Part shown: piece after piece, positions 43,322-51,927 of the stretch
How positions within the stretch are numbered: position 1 is the first letter of the stretch
How the letters are laid out: the number at the start of each line of letters is the position of its first letter
NCBI RefSeq assembly: GCF_002278035.1
Contig: NZ_CP022603.1
Location: forward strand, 1,307,501-1,371,500
Source of the DNA: Ochrobactrum quorumnocens
GTDB lineage: Bacteria > Pseudomonadota > Alphaproteobacteria > Rhizobiales > Rhizobiaceae
Direction: 5' to 3'
DNA: 64,000 nucleotides
Made by a program: the position numbers and the translations under genes
The notes under the pieces: model-generated
The model's database searches: none
What the model was told of the DNA's origin: nothing
What the model saw: only the letters and a program-made list of their open reading frames with translations

Positions 43322-44812
43322 TTACGCCTTCGTCACCGCCCGGAACGCATTCGCCAACTTCTTGACGGCCGCCTCGATTTCCAGTGGTGTGTAGGCGGCA
43401 AAGCCCATCAGGAAGCCGGCCTTCGCTTCATTGGCAGTGTGCAGCGCAGATAGCCCAAGAAGCTCAATCCCGGCCCTCCGGGCCGCATCGATTACCGTGC
43501 GTTCGGAAATATCCCAGGTCAGCACGCAGGGCATTTGCAGCCCGCCAACAGGAATATGTGGTTCGACAAAATCCGACAGGTGCTTACTCACGAGGCCAGC
43601 CAGCACATCAAGGCGTTCGGCATAGACGCCGCGCATGGTCCGAACGTGCGCACCAAAATGCCCGCCCTCCATAAACCGGGCCAGTGTGAGTTGCGCCATG
43701 GGTGCCGTATGGCCGTCCAGCAGCGTACGCGCGACGGTCATCGGCTTTACGAGCTGGGACGGCAGCACTACGTAGCCAATTCGTAAACCGGGAAAGAGTG
43801 ATTTGGTGAAGGTGCCGATGTAGATGGTGCGGTCATGCGGATCGAGACCTTGCACACAGGCCGTCGGCTTGCCTGCGTAGTGGAATTCGCTGTCATAGTC
43901 GTCTTCGATGATCCACGCCTGATGTCGCGCGGCCCATTCGATCAGCGCCATCCGGCGGTCCAGCGCCAGCGTCGCGCCGGTAGGAAACTGATGGGACGGC
44001 GTCAGAAAGACCGCCTTGGCCCGGCCCGGCTCAGCCATGATCTGCTCGATGACGATGCCCTGCCGATCCACGGGGATCGGAACGCATTCCAGCCCCGCCG
44101 CATCGAACGCCTTGCGCGCGCCGTAATAGGCAGGATCTTCGATGAATATCCTGTCGCCGGGATCGAGCAGCATGTTCGCGCAGAGCGACATGGCCTGCTG
44201 CGAACTGGTCAGCACCAATACCCGGTCAGCCGTGGCGCGTGCGCCGCGTTCGAGGTTCACATAGTTGGCAATAGCGCGGCGAAGTGGCTCCGTTCCCTGC
44301 GGATCGCCATGATGCAGCGCCTGCGCGCCAATCTCTTTGCGAACCTGCCGCTCCAGACGCTCCCAGAGTTGAAGCGGAAAGGTCCGCGTCTCCGGTACGC
44401 CATGGGCAAAAGGCCGCGGTAACTGCACATCGCGAACACCGCCGCTGCGGAACATGGCCGCGCCGCGCCTGCTGAGATTGGGAGCCTGGTTGCGCAGCAG
44501 CGTGTCGCGCTGGGACAGACGGCGGCCGGGTGTGAACTCCGTCATCTTCGCGACGAAGCTGCCGCTACCTACGCGCCGGTCGATAAAGCCTTCGGCGTGA
44601 AGCTGGGCGTAGGCCGCTTCGATCGTATCGCGCGACAACCCCAGCGATTTGGCGAGCGGGCGTGAGGCGGGCAGCGGCTTGCCCGGCCCAAGGGCGCCAT
44701 CGACGATCAGTTGGCGGATGGCCCGCTGAATCCGTGCGTGAAGCGGCATCGCCGCATGGGCCGGATGGGCAACCCATGCCTTCACGGATTCGAGTTGGGA
44801 GTGCTTGAACAA
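43322..44812 (-). CDS. MocR-type GntR/aminotransferase regulator
   Basis: A 496-residue fusion of an N-terminal GntR winged helix (about residues 24-85: IQRAIRQLIVDGALGPGKPL, LGLSRDTIEAAYAQL) and a C-terminal fold-type I aminotransferase-like domain. PLP-site segments include LTSSQQAMSLCANMLLDPGD, the IIEDDYDSEF motif and the TFTKSLFPGLRIGYV lysine segment. MocR proteins use PLP to sense an amino compound or PLP itself; PdxR is one member. It is divergent from the BenE-type transporter gene and probably controls it. It is cargo of the IS6-type element and appears intact. Confidence 0.88.
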   Translation of the reverse strand: MFKHSQLESVKAWVAHPAHAAMPLHARIQRAIRQLIVDGALGPGKPLPASRPLAKSLGLSRDTIEAAYAQLHAEGFIDRRVGSGSFVAKMTEFTPGRRLSQRDTLLRNQAPNLSRRGAAMFRSGGVRDVQLPRPFAHGVPETRTFPLQLWERLERQVRKEIGAQALHHGDPQGTEPLRRAIANYVNLERGARATADRVLVLTSSQQAMSLCANMLLDPGDRIFIEDPAYYGARKAFDAAGLECVPIPVDRQGIVIEQIMAEPGRAKAVFLTPSHQFPTGATLALDRRMALIEWAARHQAWIIEDDYDSEFHYAGKPTACVQGLDPHDRTIYIGTFTKSLFPGLRIGYVVLPSQLVKPMTVARTLLDGHTAPMAQLTLARFMEGGHFGAHVRTMRGVYAERLDVLAGLVSKHLSDFVEPHIPVGGLQMPCVLTWDISERTVIDAARRAGIELLGLSALHTANEAKAGFLMGFAAYTPLEIEAAVKKLANAFRAVTKA

Positions 44813-44845
44813 ATGGTCTGAACCCAGTTGAGAAAGTGGATGGGC

Positions 44846-44865
44846 TTATCAGGCCATTATCAGGC
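44846..44865. promoter_or_regulatory. Direct repeat in divergent promoter, probable MocR operator
   Basis: TTATCAGGC at 44846-44854 and again at 44857-44865, 11 bp apart and so on the same helix face. The pair lies in the 111-bp gap between regulator and transporter. MocR/PdxR proteins commonly bind direct repeats. Confidence 0.55.
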
Positions 44866-44923
44866 TAAATGTCAATGCGCCTTGTTCGCCGCGCGCCCTA
44901 ACCACAGGAGCCTCCTCAGGATT

Positions 44924-46141
44924 ATGTCGTCCCATTCCTCGCCTTCACCCATCCGCTTCAACGATCTGACCCATCCAATCGTCGCGGGCCTGATCTCCGT
45001 CATCGTCAACTATGGCGGCACGTTCATTCTGGTCTTTCAGGCGGCGAAGATCGCAGGGCTAAGCCCGGAACTCACGGCGTCCTGGGTCTGGTCGGTTTCT
45101 ATCGGCGTCGGATTGACGGGACTATTCCTGAGCCTGCGCTATCGCGAACCGATCATCACGGCATGGTCAACGCCGGCAGCGGCGTTTCTGGTCACCGCGC
45201 TTGCGACGACGCCCTATGCGGAGGCGGTCGGCGCCTACATGATCTCGGCGGCGACTTTCGTCGCGCTTGGGCTCTCCGGCTATTTCGAGAAGGTCATCCG
45301 CCTGATCCCGTCGGGCATCGCCTCGGGCCTGTTGGCTGGCATTTTGCTGCAATTCGGCATCGGGGCTTTCGGCGGCGCGAGCGTCGATCCGCTTCTGGTC
45401 GGCTTGCTGATCGTCGCCTACGTCGCGTTGAAGCGTTTCTCCGCCCGCTATGCCGTGGTCGGCATTCTGGTTCTCGGGCTTGTATTCCTCTTGGCGCAAG
45501 GTCGCGTCGATCTATCCGACCTGAAACTGGAATTCGCGGCTCCGGTCTTCACCATGCCGGCGTTCTCGCTGAACGCGCTGCTCTCGGTCGCATTGCCGCT
45601 ATTCCTGATCACGCTGACCGGCCAATATATGCCGGGAATGCTGGTTCTGCGGAACGATGGGTTCAAGACGAGCGCAAATCCCATCGTGACTGTGACGGGC
45701 CTCGGCTCGCTCATCATGGCCCCATTCGGCTCCCATGCCTTCAACGTCGCCGCCATCACAGCAGCGATCGCCACGGGCAAAGAAGCACATGAAGACCCAT
45801 CAAAGCGCTGGATCGCCGGCATCGCGGCTGGCTGCTTCTATGTGGTGGTCGGCGTGTTCGGCGTGACACTGGCCGCCGTCTTCATGGCGTTTCCCGCGAC
45901 GTTCATCACCACGCTCGCCGGTCTGGCGCTCCTCGGCACCATCGGCGGAAGCCTCGCAGGGGCGATGGCCGACCCGACCTCCCGCGAGGCGGCACTGATC
46001 ACCTTTCTCGCGTCCGCCGCCAACATCAAACTGCTCGGCATCGGCGGGGCGTTCTGGGGACTGCTGATCGGTCTCGTCGCCTACCTCATCCTCAACGGTC
46101 GTCTGCCGCAAGGCGAAAGTCGGACAGGGTATGGTGATTGA
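44924..46141 (+). CDS. BenE-family benzoate/H+ symporter-like transporter
   Basis: About 405 residues with roughly 12 helices: LTHPIVAGLISVIVNYGGTF, PIITAWSTPAAAFLV near residue 70, GQYMPGMLVLRNDGF near 238 and PFGSHAFNVAAITAAIATG near 270 are BenE signatures. Relatives carry benzoate, but the MocR-type partner hints at an amine or vitamin-B6-like substrate. The ATG at 44924 is preferred over the frame start at 44828. The last eight or so codons (ESRTGYGD) are antisense to the transposase fragment on the other strand, so the natural C-terminus has been replaced at a junction near 46113. Confidence 0.8.
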   Translation: MSSHSSPSPIRFNDLTHPIVAGLISVIVNYGGTFILVFQAAKIAGLSPELTASWVWSVSIGVGLTGLFLSLRYREPIITAWSTPAAAFLVTALATTPYAEAVGAYMISAATFVALGLSGYFEKVIRLIPSGIASGLLAGILLQFGIGAFGGASVDPLLVGLLIVAYVALKRFSARYAVVGILVLGLVFLLAQGRVDLSDLKLEFAAPVFTMPAFSLNALLSVALPLFLITLTGQYMPGMLVLRNDGFKTSANPIVTVTGLGSLIMAPFGSHAFNVAAITAAIATGKEAHEDPSKRWIAGIAAGCFYVVVGVFGVTLAAVFMAFPATFITTLAGLALLGTIGGSLAGAMADPTSREAALITFLASAANIKLLGIGGAFWGLLIGLVAYLILNGRLPQGESRTGYGD

Positions 46142-46390
46142 TGACAAGGAGCCCCATCAACCAGCGAAAGCCCGGATCGTGCTCACAGCGACGCTCCACC
46201 TCACGGGCAGATCCTATACCGCGGCTATAAGAGTAAATCCTTGCCGTAAAGGCAGACCGATCAAGTTGGCCAACCAATTCCCAGATCGGCTGAGCAGGAT
46301 GATCTTCTTCCACCAGCCGGTCAACATCCAGCATCTCCCAACGAAGCTGCCGACGATTGGCCTATCGAAAATAAGCGGCTCTTCGTCATA
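46114..46390 (-). pseudogene. Frameshifted fragment of an IS1182/IS5-like transposase
   Basis: On the minus strand, EEPLIFDRPIVGS is followed after a frameshift by LRWEMLDVDRLVEEDHPAQP, then GIGSAREVERRCEHDPGFRW and NHHTLSDF. This is the N-terminal part of an IS1182-type transposase, with a stretch missing after FTARI. It ends where the benE-like frame runs in. Confidence 0.7.
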
Positions 46391-46669
46391 TAGGATAATG
46401 ATCGCGTACTTAGTTCAATCCAGGATTATGTATCATTCTACTCTCGCCAGTCCGAAATGTGTCGCAATCTTGGGACATTCCCCCGGCCGGTATGCTCCTC
46501 CCGCGAAAGGGAATTCGCCGTTACAAAATCCCCCACGCACAATACCGCCCTCTCCCTGTGACCTCACGCACGCTAAGCTCGTCTATGAGATTGAGTTCGC
46601 CCCGCTGCGCCACCTTAGGGTCGGTCCCGGTAGGGGGCGCCCCCCCAATTCTGACCACGGCAAGCTGAA
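46391..46669. other. Unassigned filler between two transposase remnants
   Basis: I see no intact gene. A short C-tract (GGGGGCGCCCCCCC near 46634) and overlapping short frames on both strands are present. It is probably rearranged mobile-element DNA of unknown origin. Confidence 0.3.
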
Positions 46670-46901
46670 GCTTGCTGATCAAACCGGTCAGAGGGTTCAA
46701 GACGTTGAAGACGGCATATGCGACGATCAAGTGCTTCGAAGTCATGCTGGCGTTGCCCAAGGGCCAGGCTGCTATTTTCAACCTGACACGAGACATCCGT
46801 GGGGAAGCGCGTATCGTTGGACGCGCTTTTGGTATCGGCCGAGCACGTTGACAGGGGCCGTGGAACTGCTCGCCCAGAATCTACAAGATCAGACCGCTTG
46901 A
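46670..46901 (+). pseudogene. C-terminal remnant of IS6-family transposase, frameshifted
   Basis: IKPVRGFKTLKTAYATIK, FEVMLALPKGQAAIF and EARIVGRAFGIG follow the C-terminal pattern of IS6-type transposases. A one-base loss near 46840 moves the frame; the tail continues as STLTGAVELLAQNLQDQTA and a stop at 46899-46901. It is on the same strand as the N-terminal piece at 43193. Confidence 0.65.
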
Positions 46902-46939
46902 CAGTAGAGAACGAGGGGCTTTCCTCGACAGCTGGATTT

Positions 46940-46954
46940 TTTTGCAACAGAGCC
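46940..46954 (-). repeat. Right terminal inverted repeat of IS6-type element
   Basis: TTTTGCAACAGAGCC is the exact complement of the left end GGCTCTGTTGCAAAA at 43129-43143. Confidence 0.85.
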
Positions 46955-46985
46955 CCTAATAGACATGGCCCCTAATCGTCTCACG

Positions 46986-47021
46986 AAAACCAGCGATTGA
47001 AACTAATCAATCGCTGGTTTT
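46986..47021. terminator. Strong bidirectional intrinsic terminator
   Basis: AAAACCAGCGATTGA pairs perfectly over 15 bp with TCAATCGCTGGTTTT around a 6-base loop, with further T residues after. It was probably the terminator of the DUF2249-DUF59 operon before the IS6-type element came between. It also isolates nirK from upstream reading. Confidence 0.85.
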
Positions 47022-47149
47022 ACTTTTGACAACACGCGTCAGCTGCAATCGTCCTTTGTGCTATCGCAAACAAGCGTTTGCAAACTTAGCGACCACACTA
47101 TAACTCATTGTAATTAAACGATAATTAATTCCACAATTTATGATCTATG

Positions 47150-47163
47150 TTGATTGCGGTCAA
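47150..47163. promoter_or_regulatory. FNR/NnrR-type box upstream of nirK
   Basis: TTGATTGCGGTCAA matches the TTGAT-N4-ATCAA dyad with one change and lies 79 bp before the nirK ATG. Confidence 0.8.
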
Positions 47164-47241
47164 TGAAGCAACACAGCCGATCTCCTATACATAAAACGAC
47201 AGAGCAAAGAGCGCTCGGTCCTATCGTATAGGAGAGAATCG

Positions 47242-48372
47242 ATGGTAGACCAGATGCAGATCAACCGCCGCACGATACTTGCAGGAGCAGCACTCGCTGG
47301 TGCGCTTGCGCCAGTGTTTGCGACAACATCCGCCTGGGGCAATGGCGCGATCCAGAAGACCAGTGCAGCGGAAATCGCAGCGCTTCCCCGGCAGAAAGTG
47401 GAGCTGGTGGACCCGCCATTCGTCCACGCTCACAGCCAGGTCGCAGAAGGTGGGCCGAAGGTCATCGAATTTACGATGGTGATCGAGGAAAAGAAGATCG
47501 TTATCGACGATGCGGGGACCGAAGTTCACGCAATGGCTTTCAATGGCAGCGTTCCCGGTCCGCTAATGGTGGTACATCAGGACGACTACGTTGAGCTAAC
47601 GCTCATCAATCCTGATACCAACACGCTCATGCACAATATCGATTTCCATGCGGCAACAGGTGCATTGGGTGGCGGTGGGCTCACCGAGATCAACCCCGGT
47701 GAAAAGACGATACTGCGCTTCAAGGCTACCAAGCCCGGCGTCTTCGTCTATCACTGCGCACCTCCCGGAATGGTTCCCTGGCACGTTGTCTCGGGCATGA
47801 ATGGGGCGATCATGGTATTGCCACGCGATGGACTGCACGACGGCAAGGGCAACAAGCTCTCTTACGACAAAGTCTATTATGTCGGTGAGCAGGACTTCTA
47901 TGTGCCGCGCGATGAGGTTGGTCAGTACAAGAAATACGATGCACCGGGCGATGCCTATGAAGACACCGTGAAGGTGATGCGTACCCTGACCCCGACACAC
48001 GTTGTCTTTAACGGTGCTGTGGGCGCATTGACGGGCGATAAGGCAATGACCGCCAAAGTTGGTGAGAAGGTGCTGATCGTTCACTCGCAGGCCAATCGCG
48101 ATACCAGACCGCATCTTATTGGCGGACATGGCGACTATGTCTGGTCAACAGGCAAGTTCAACACGCCGCCAGATCTTGATCAGGAAACCTGGTTCATTCC
48201 GGGCGGGGCCGCGGCAGCAGCCTTCTACACATTCCAGCAGCCGGGCATCTACGCCTATGTGAACCACAATCTGATCGAAGCCTTTGAACTGGGTGCGGCT
48301 GCGCACTTCAAAGTCACCGGCGAATGGAATGACGATCTGATGACGTCGATCCTGGCACCATCTGGCATGTAA
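47242..48372 (+). CDS. nirK: Copper-containing nitrite reductase NirK
   Basis: 376 residues with a Tat signal ([13 protein letters not shown], cleavage near TSA-WG) and two cupredoxin domains. All copper ligands are present: type 1 His131, Cys172, His181 and Met186; type 2 His136, His171 and His342. The proton-relay residues are an Asp in HQDDYV near 114 and His291 ([10 protein letters not shown]). It reduces nitrite to nitric oxide in the periplasm, with pseudoazurin as likely donor. An AGGAGAGA site precedes the ATG, and nirV follows. Confidence 0.96.
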   Translation: MVDQMQINRRTILAGAALAGALAPVFATTSAWGNGAIQKTSAAEIAALPRQKVELVDPPFVHAHSQVAEGGPKVIEFTMVIEEKKIVIDDAGTEVHAMAFNGSVPGPLMVVHQDDYVELTLINPDTNTLMHNIDFHAATGALGGGGLTEINPGEKTILRFKATKPGVFVYHCAPPGMVPWHVVSGMNGAIMVLPRDGLHDGKGNKLSYDKVYYVGEQDFYVPRDEVGQYKKYDAPGDAYEDTVKVMRTLTPTHVVFNGAVGALTGDKAMTAKVGEKVLIVHSQANRDTRPHLIGGHGDYVWSTGKFNTPPDLDQETWFIPGGAAAAAFYTFQQPGIYAYVNHNLIEAFELGAAAHFKVTGEWNDDLMTSILAPSGM

Positions 48373-48460
48373 CGAAAAGACTGAAGACTTCTTTGGTGAT
48401 TGTTGAATGAAGAAAGGCTTGGGGCCGTATCTGTAAAAGGACACGGCCTCTCGATACCAA

Positions 48461-49378
48461 ATGACCAAAGGTTGCAAGAAAAAGCGCCTGCGCGAATTGG
48501 CTGTGGCGGTACCTGCCGTTTTGCTGGCAGTGGTTACTGGCCTGTTCGTGGTCGATGCTGCAGGGCGGTTGGATCGCCCGTTTCAAGGCACACAATTTGA
48601 GCACCCGCAGACCATTGTCGTCGCTCCGCGCAGCATGACCTATCGCGCTGATGGCGACTTTCAAAAAAACAATTATCCGGTGGATGCGCCGCTGACGACA
48701 CGCAAACTCGCGCGGTCTTTTGAGATCATGAAATATCAGGTCAGCGCATCCGATTATGAGCGTTGCGTTGCCGATGGCGATTGCCAACCGGCAGAAACGT
48801 TGCCGCATAATCGTAACGGATTAAGCACAGACGCGCCGATTGTCGGTGTGAGCTACGATGATGCCGAACACTATGCGAAATGGCTGTCGCAAAAGACCGG
48901 CGAAGTCTGGCATCTGCCTACGGACGAGCAATGGGCTTTTGCTGCCGGCTCCCGCTTCACCGATACCGCACTCGGCATTGAGGAAAATGCAGCCAATCCG
49001 GCTTTACGCTGGCTCAAGGACTATGAACAGCAAAGCGCACGCAAGCTTGAGCGCAGTCCCGAAGTCCGTTCTGCGGGTGCATTTGGCGAGAACGAACTGG
49101 GCATCGCAGACGTTGCGGGCAATGTGTGGGAATGGACACAGACCTGCCATCGTCGGGTGAATATCGATGCCTATGGCAAGGTCGTTGCGGAGACGCCCGT
49201 CTGCGGTGTCTATGTGGTCAATGGCAAGCATCGCGCCGCCATGAGCTCATTCATTCGCAATCCAAAGACGGGTGGCTGCAGCGTCGGTGTACCACCCGAC
49301 AATCTTGGCTTTCGTCTGGTTCGCGACGGTCGCTGGTATGCGGTCGTACTGAAACGGCTAAAGGAATTTTCCATATGA
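48461..49378 (+). CDS. nirV: NirV, formylglycine-generating-enzyme-like protein
   Basis: 305 residues with one N-terminal membrane anchor (residues about 12-32) and an FGE-sulfatase domain: FEIMKYQVSASDYERCV near residue 87, PIVGVSYDDAEHYAKWLS near 126, HLPTDEQWAFAAG near 150 and GNVWEWTQTCHR near 219. NirV commonly follows nirK and its biochemical role is unknown. The ribosome-binding site is weak. Confidence 0.9.
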   Translation: MTKGCKKKRLRELAVAVPAVLLAVVTGLFVVDAAGRLDRPFQGTQFEHPQTIVVAPRSMTYRADGDFQKNNYPVDAPLTTRKLARSFEIMKYQVSASDYERCVADGDCQPAETLPHNRNGLSTDAPIVGVSYDDAEHYAKWLSQKTGEVWHLPTDEQWAFAAGSRFTDTALGIEENAANPALRWLKDYEQQSARKLERSPEVRSAGAFGENELGIADVAGNVWEWTQTCHRRVNIDAYGKVVAETPVCGVYVVNGKHRAAMSSFIRNPKTGGCSVGVPPDNLGFRLVRDGRWYAVVLKRLKEFSI

Positions 49379-49478
49379 CGGTTTGTGCCTGAATGGTCTA
49401 TTTTATACCCCCAAGACTATCCCTTATTCCTCTTGCTGTGCTAAAGCGACGATGGGGATTTTTAGTAGGGGATGCGCG

Positions 49479-50174
49479 ATGGCCACGATAGATCGCGGGC
49501 TTGTCAGAAAACTATCGTTGTTCGCAAAGATGAGCGATGACGAGCTGGACAAGCTTGTGTCTTACGCCTCAACGCGGCGTGTCGTTCCAGGTGAAACCAT
49601 TTTTGAACAGGGCGACGAAGCCGTCCTGTTCTTTTTGCTGCTTCACGGTCGCCTCAAGGTCAATCAGGTGACACCAGACGGACAGCAGATCATTGTTCGC
49701 ATGGTGCATCCCGGTGATCTGTTTGGCTTCGCCAAAGCTTTGCAACGCAGCGACTATCCCGGCACCGCAATGGCTGTTGCTGAAAGCATTGTTCTGGCCT
49801 GGCCGACCGAGCTTTGGGACTATTTTGTCGAGCAGAACCCCGGTCTCGCCATGAATGCGATCCAGACGATTGGTAAGCGGCTTGAAGAAGCGCACACCCG
49901 CATTCGCGAAATGTCGACCGAGGAAGTGGAGCGCCGCGTTGCACATGCTGTTCTCCGCCTTGCCCGTCAAGCGGGTAAGAAGGAAGAAGACGGCATCCGC
50001 ATCGATTTTCCGATCACCCGTCAGGATATTGCCGAAATGACCGGAACAACCCTTCACACGGTCTCCCGCATTCTGAGCAGCTGGGAGACAAAAGGCTTCG
50101 TTCGCGGCGGACGTCAAAAGCTCACAGTCATCAATATGTCCGGCATCAAACGGCTTGCCGACGGCGATTCTTAG
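49479..50174 (+). CDS. nnrR: NnrR, Crp/Fnr-family NO-responsive regulator
   Basis: About 231 residues: a cyclic-nucleotide-type sensor barrel (residues about 12-125) and a C-terminal HTH (DFPITRQDIAEMTGTTLHTV then SRILSSWETKGFV). The N-terminus has no cysteine cluster, so it is not an oxygen-sensing FNR. Position beside nirKV fits NnrR, which activates nir and nor genes in response to nitric oxide. The ATG at 49479 is preferred over the frame start at 49383. Confidence 0.9.
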   Translation: MATIDRGLVRKLSLFAKMSDDELDKLVSYASTRRVVPGETIFEQGDEAVLFFLLLHGRLKVNQVTPDGQQIIVRMVHPGDLFGFAKALQRSDYPGTAMAVAESIVLAWPTELWDYFVEQNPGLAMNAIQTIGKRLEEAHTRIREMSTEEVERRVAHAVLRLARQAGKKEEDGIRIDFPITRQDIAEMTGTTLHTVSRILSSWETKGFVRGGRQKLTVINMSGIKRLADGDS

Positions 50175-50201
50175 CCCGCTTCGCACTTTTGCGGAAATGC
50201 T

Positions 50202-50945
50202 TTAAGGCACGATATCCGTCTTGGCCGTCCGTATGCTTTGTTCTTCAGGCTTCATGAAAAACGCCCTGTCGCCCCCAACATCAAACATCAAGGTCCGTTC
50301 AATCGCCGCGATATAATCCGGCGAAGATGAGGCCGTCGCGATAACGTTCCCACCTCTCCCGACAAAGTCATTTTGTACGGCAATGATATTGGTGGTCGCT
50401 GCGGACGGTCGGATAATATCAACGATATCGCCAGCAGATATGTTCACTATTCTTCTGTTAGAACCCCAGGGAGCAGCTTTCAACTCGGCTAAAGCCGCAT
50501 CTATCGAAAGCGGAAACGATCTTCTCTCATGAGAGAGATCACTATCAGAACGCCCATAATCATTCAGTGCAATTGCTCTGGCGGCTGCATCGGCATCCGT
50601 TTCGCTGCAAATTCGCGACCATGGCAGAACGACATCTTCCTTTTGCGTCCTGGACCATTCGCGATAGGTGACTGCAACACACTGGTTCGGACCGCTGGTC
50701 ATGACATCGTGCAAAGACCGTAATGCTGCGACGTGTCCAGCACGCACCATCTGCACAGTGTCAGAATCCAGGAGGGATGACCGATCGACGGCAAAGACAA
50801 TTGCAACATCGACACGATCCGAACGCTCCATCTTCTCTGCCGCAGCCCGTCCGCTCCCAAATGACAACGATCCAAGCAGCATTGCAGCAACTAAGATCAG
50901 AACTGACCGACTAAAATCACCAAAATTTGCGTGTTTGCGAAACAT
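50202..50945 (-). CDS. DUF1194 secreted protein
   Basis: About 247 residues with a signal peptide (VLILVAAMLLGSLSFGSG, cleavage near RAAA-EK) and a VWA-like domain: VDVAIVFAVDRSSLLD, QCVAVTYREWSR, RRSFPLSIDAALAEL and GSNRRIVNISAGD. This is the DUF1194 family. The metal-site motif is degenerate (DRSSL instead of DxSxS). The frame continues to 51047; the ATG at 50945 gives the best signal peptide. Function unknown. Confidence 0.75.
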   Translation of the reverse strand: MFRKHANFGDFSRSVLILVAAMLLGSLSFGSGRAAAEKMERSDRVDVAIVFAVDRSSLLDSDTVQMVRAGHVAALRSLHDVMTSGPNQCVAVTYREWSRTQKEDVVLPWSRICSETDADAAARAIALNDYGRSDSDLSHERRSFPLSIDAALAELKAAPWGSNRRIVNISAGDIVDIIRPSAATTNIIAVQNDFVGRGGNVIATASSSPDYIAAIERTLMFDVGGDRAFFMKPEEQSIRTAKTDIVP

Positions 50946-51110
50946 GGTTGCCGCCCCAATCACCATCGCCGACGACCCGTCAGCGGATTGAGCGGGACCA
51001 TAATCCCCTGATGCAACTGCTAAAATACGACATGTGCCGTATTTCATCCTATCAGGCCACTTGATAGCTTTCGATCAGGAGCGAAAACACTTCCATTCGA
51101 GCGAGCTATC

Positions 51111-51155
51111 GTGCATCCCGAAAAGTGTGAAACGGTTTTCGGATAAGATGCGCGT
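51111..51155 (+). repeat. Partial intergenic palindromic repeat
   Basis: GTGCATCCCGAAAAGTGTG, then AAACGGTTTTCGGATAAGAT and GCGCGT: the first palindrome only, of the repeat type seen at 38892-38990. Shorter scraps occur at 50177-50206 and 54901-54940. Confidence 0.65.
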
Positions 51156-51225
51156 CCAAACAAGGCGCTTGAATAGCGGCTCTGGCAGTTAGGGTGGCTA
51201 CTGCCAGAGCCGCAATTATCAATGA

Positions 51226-51882
51226 TTATGCGGAGGGCAATCCGAGGCGCACTGCATAGGCCGTCAACTCGGCGCTGCTATGAAGATTGAGTTTGCGCAT
51301 AAGGTTTTCGCGGTGCTTGCGCGCAGTAAAAACACTTATTCCGAGCCGCTCTGCGATTTCTCTTGTTTTAGCGCCTTGCGGAATCAGAGCCAGAAATTGC
51401 AGTTCTCGTCTGGTGAGAGGAACCGGAGACTGGATGCCGATATTGGGTTCCGGCTCGTGACCGTTCGGTCGACTGAGCGCGATAGCCTGGTGTGCGGCAC
51501 CATTATCGTTTCCGTTTTGAAGATTGGTAACAGTCGTCAGCAATTCGCCCGGATCGCCGTCTTTGGTGAGATAAGCATCCGCACCCGAGGCAAGCGCTGC
51601 TCTGATGGACCGAGACTCGCTGTTAGCCGACAGAATGACGATCTTCAGTTTTGGATAGGTTGTCCGCAATTGCTCGATAAACTGGAAACTATGAAATCCC
51701 GGCATTCCAAGATCAAGCAAGACCATATCGCAAGGTGTTTGCGCCAGAACGGCCAGTAAAGAAGAACAATCTCCGACTTCTCCAACCACAACTGTTTCGC
51801 TTATAGTCGAAAGAAGCAGTTTAAGTCCTTCGCGGACGATACTGTGATCGTCGGCCAAGATAATCCGGTAATTTACCCTCAT
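51226..51882 (-). CDS. LuxR/NarL-type response regulator
   Basis: About 218 residues: a receiver domain (ILADDHSIVREGLKLLL, phospho-acceptor Asp in MVLLDLGMPG near residue 54) and a LuxR HTH (LTRRELQFLALIPQGAKTRE, LGISVFTARKHRENLMRKL). It is divergent from the hybrid kinase at 51928 with 45 bp between, so the two likely form one pathway. Start at 51882 chosen over the longer frame to 51906. Confidence 0.88.
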   Translation of the reverse strand: MRVNYRIILADDHSIVREGLKLLLSTISETVVVGEVGDCSSLLAVLAQTPCDMVLLDLGMPGFHSFQFIEQLRTTYPKLKIVILSANSESRSIRAALASGADAYLTKDGDPGELLTTVTNLQNGNDNGAAHQAIALSRPNGHEPEPNIGIQSPVPLTRRELQFLALIPQGAKTREIAERLGISVFTARKHRENLMRKLNLHSSAELTAYAVRLGLPSA

Positions 51883-51927
51883 CGAAAAGATGCCCCTCAA
51901 AACCACAAGCGAATACAGGATAGCATT

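Larger units (their letters stand above)
43129..46954 (+). mobile_element. IS6-family element split around a regulator-transporter cargo
   Basis: Fifteen-base terminal repeats match exactly: GGCTCTGTTGCAAAA at 43129-43143 and its complement at 46940-46954, an IS6-type end. Inside the left end is the N-terminus of a forward transposase, and inside the right end its C-terminus, with a MocR-like regulator, a BenE-like transporter and a fragment of another transposase between. The DDE core is missing, so it cannot move by itself. The cargo looks GC-richer than its surroundings. It is either one element filled by a later insertion or a collapsed pair of elements. Confidence 0.75.

Noticed and set aside
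46131..46901. 256-codon forward frame after the BenE-type gene
   Set aside because: It runs across antisense IS1182-type sequence and out-of-frame IS6-type sequence; only its last 20 codons follow a transposase pattern.
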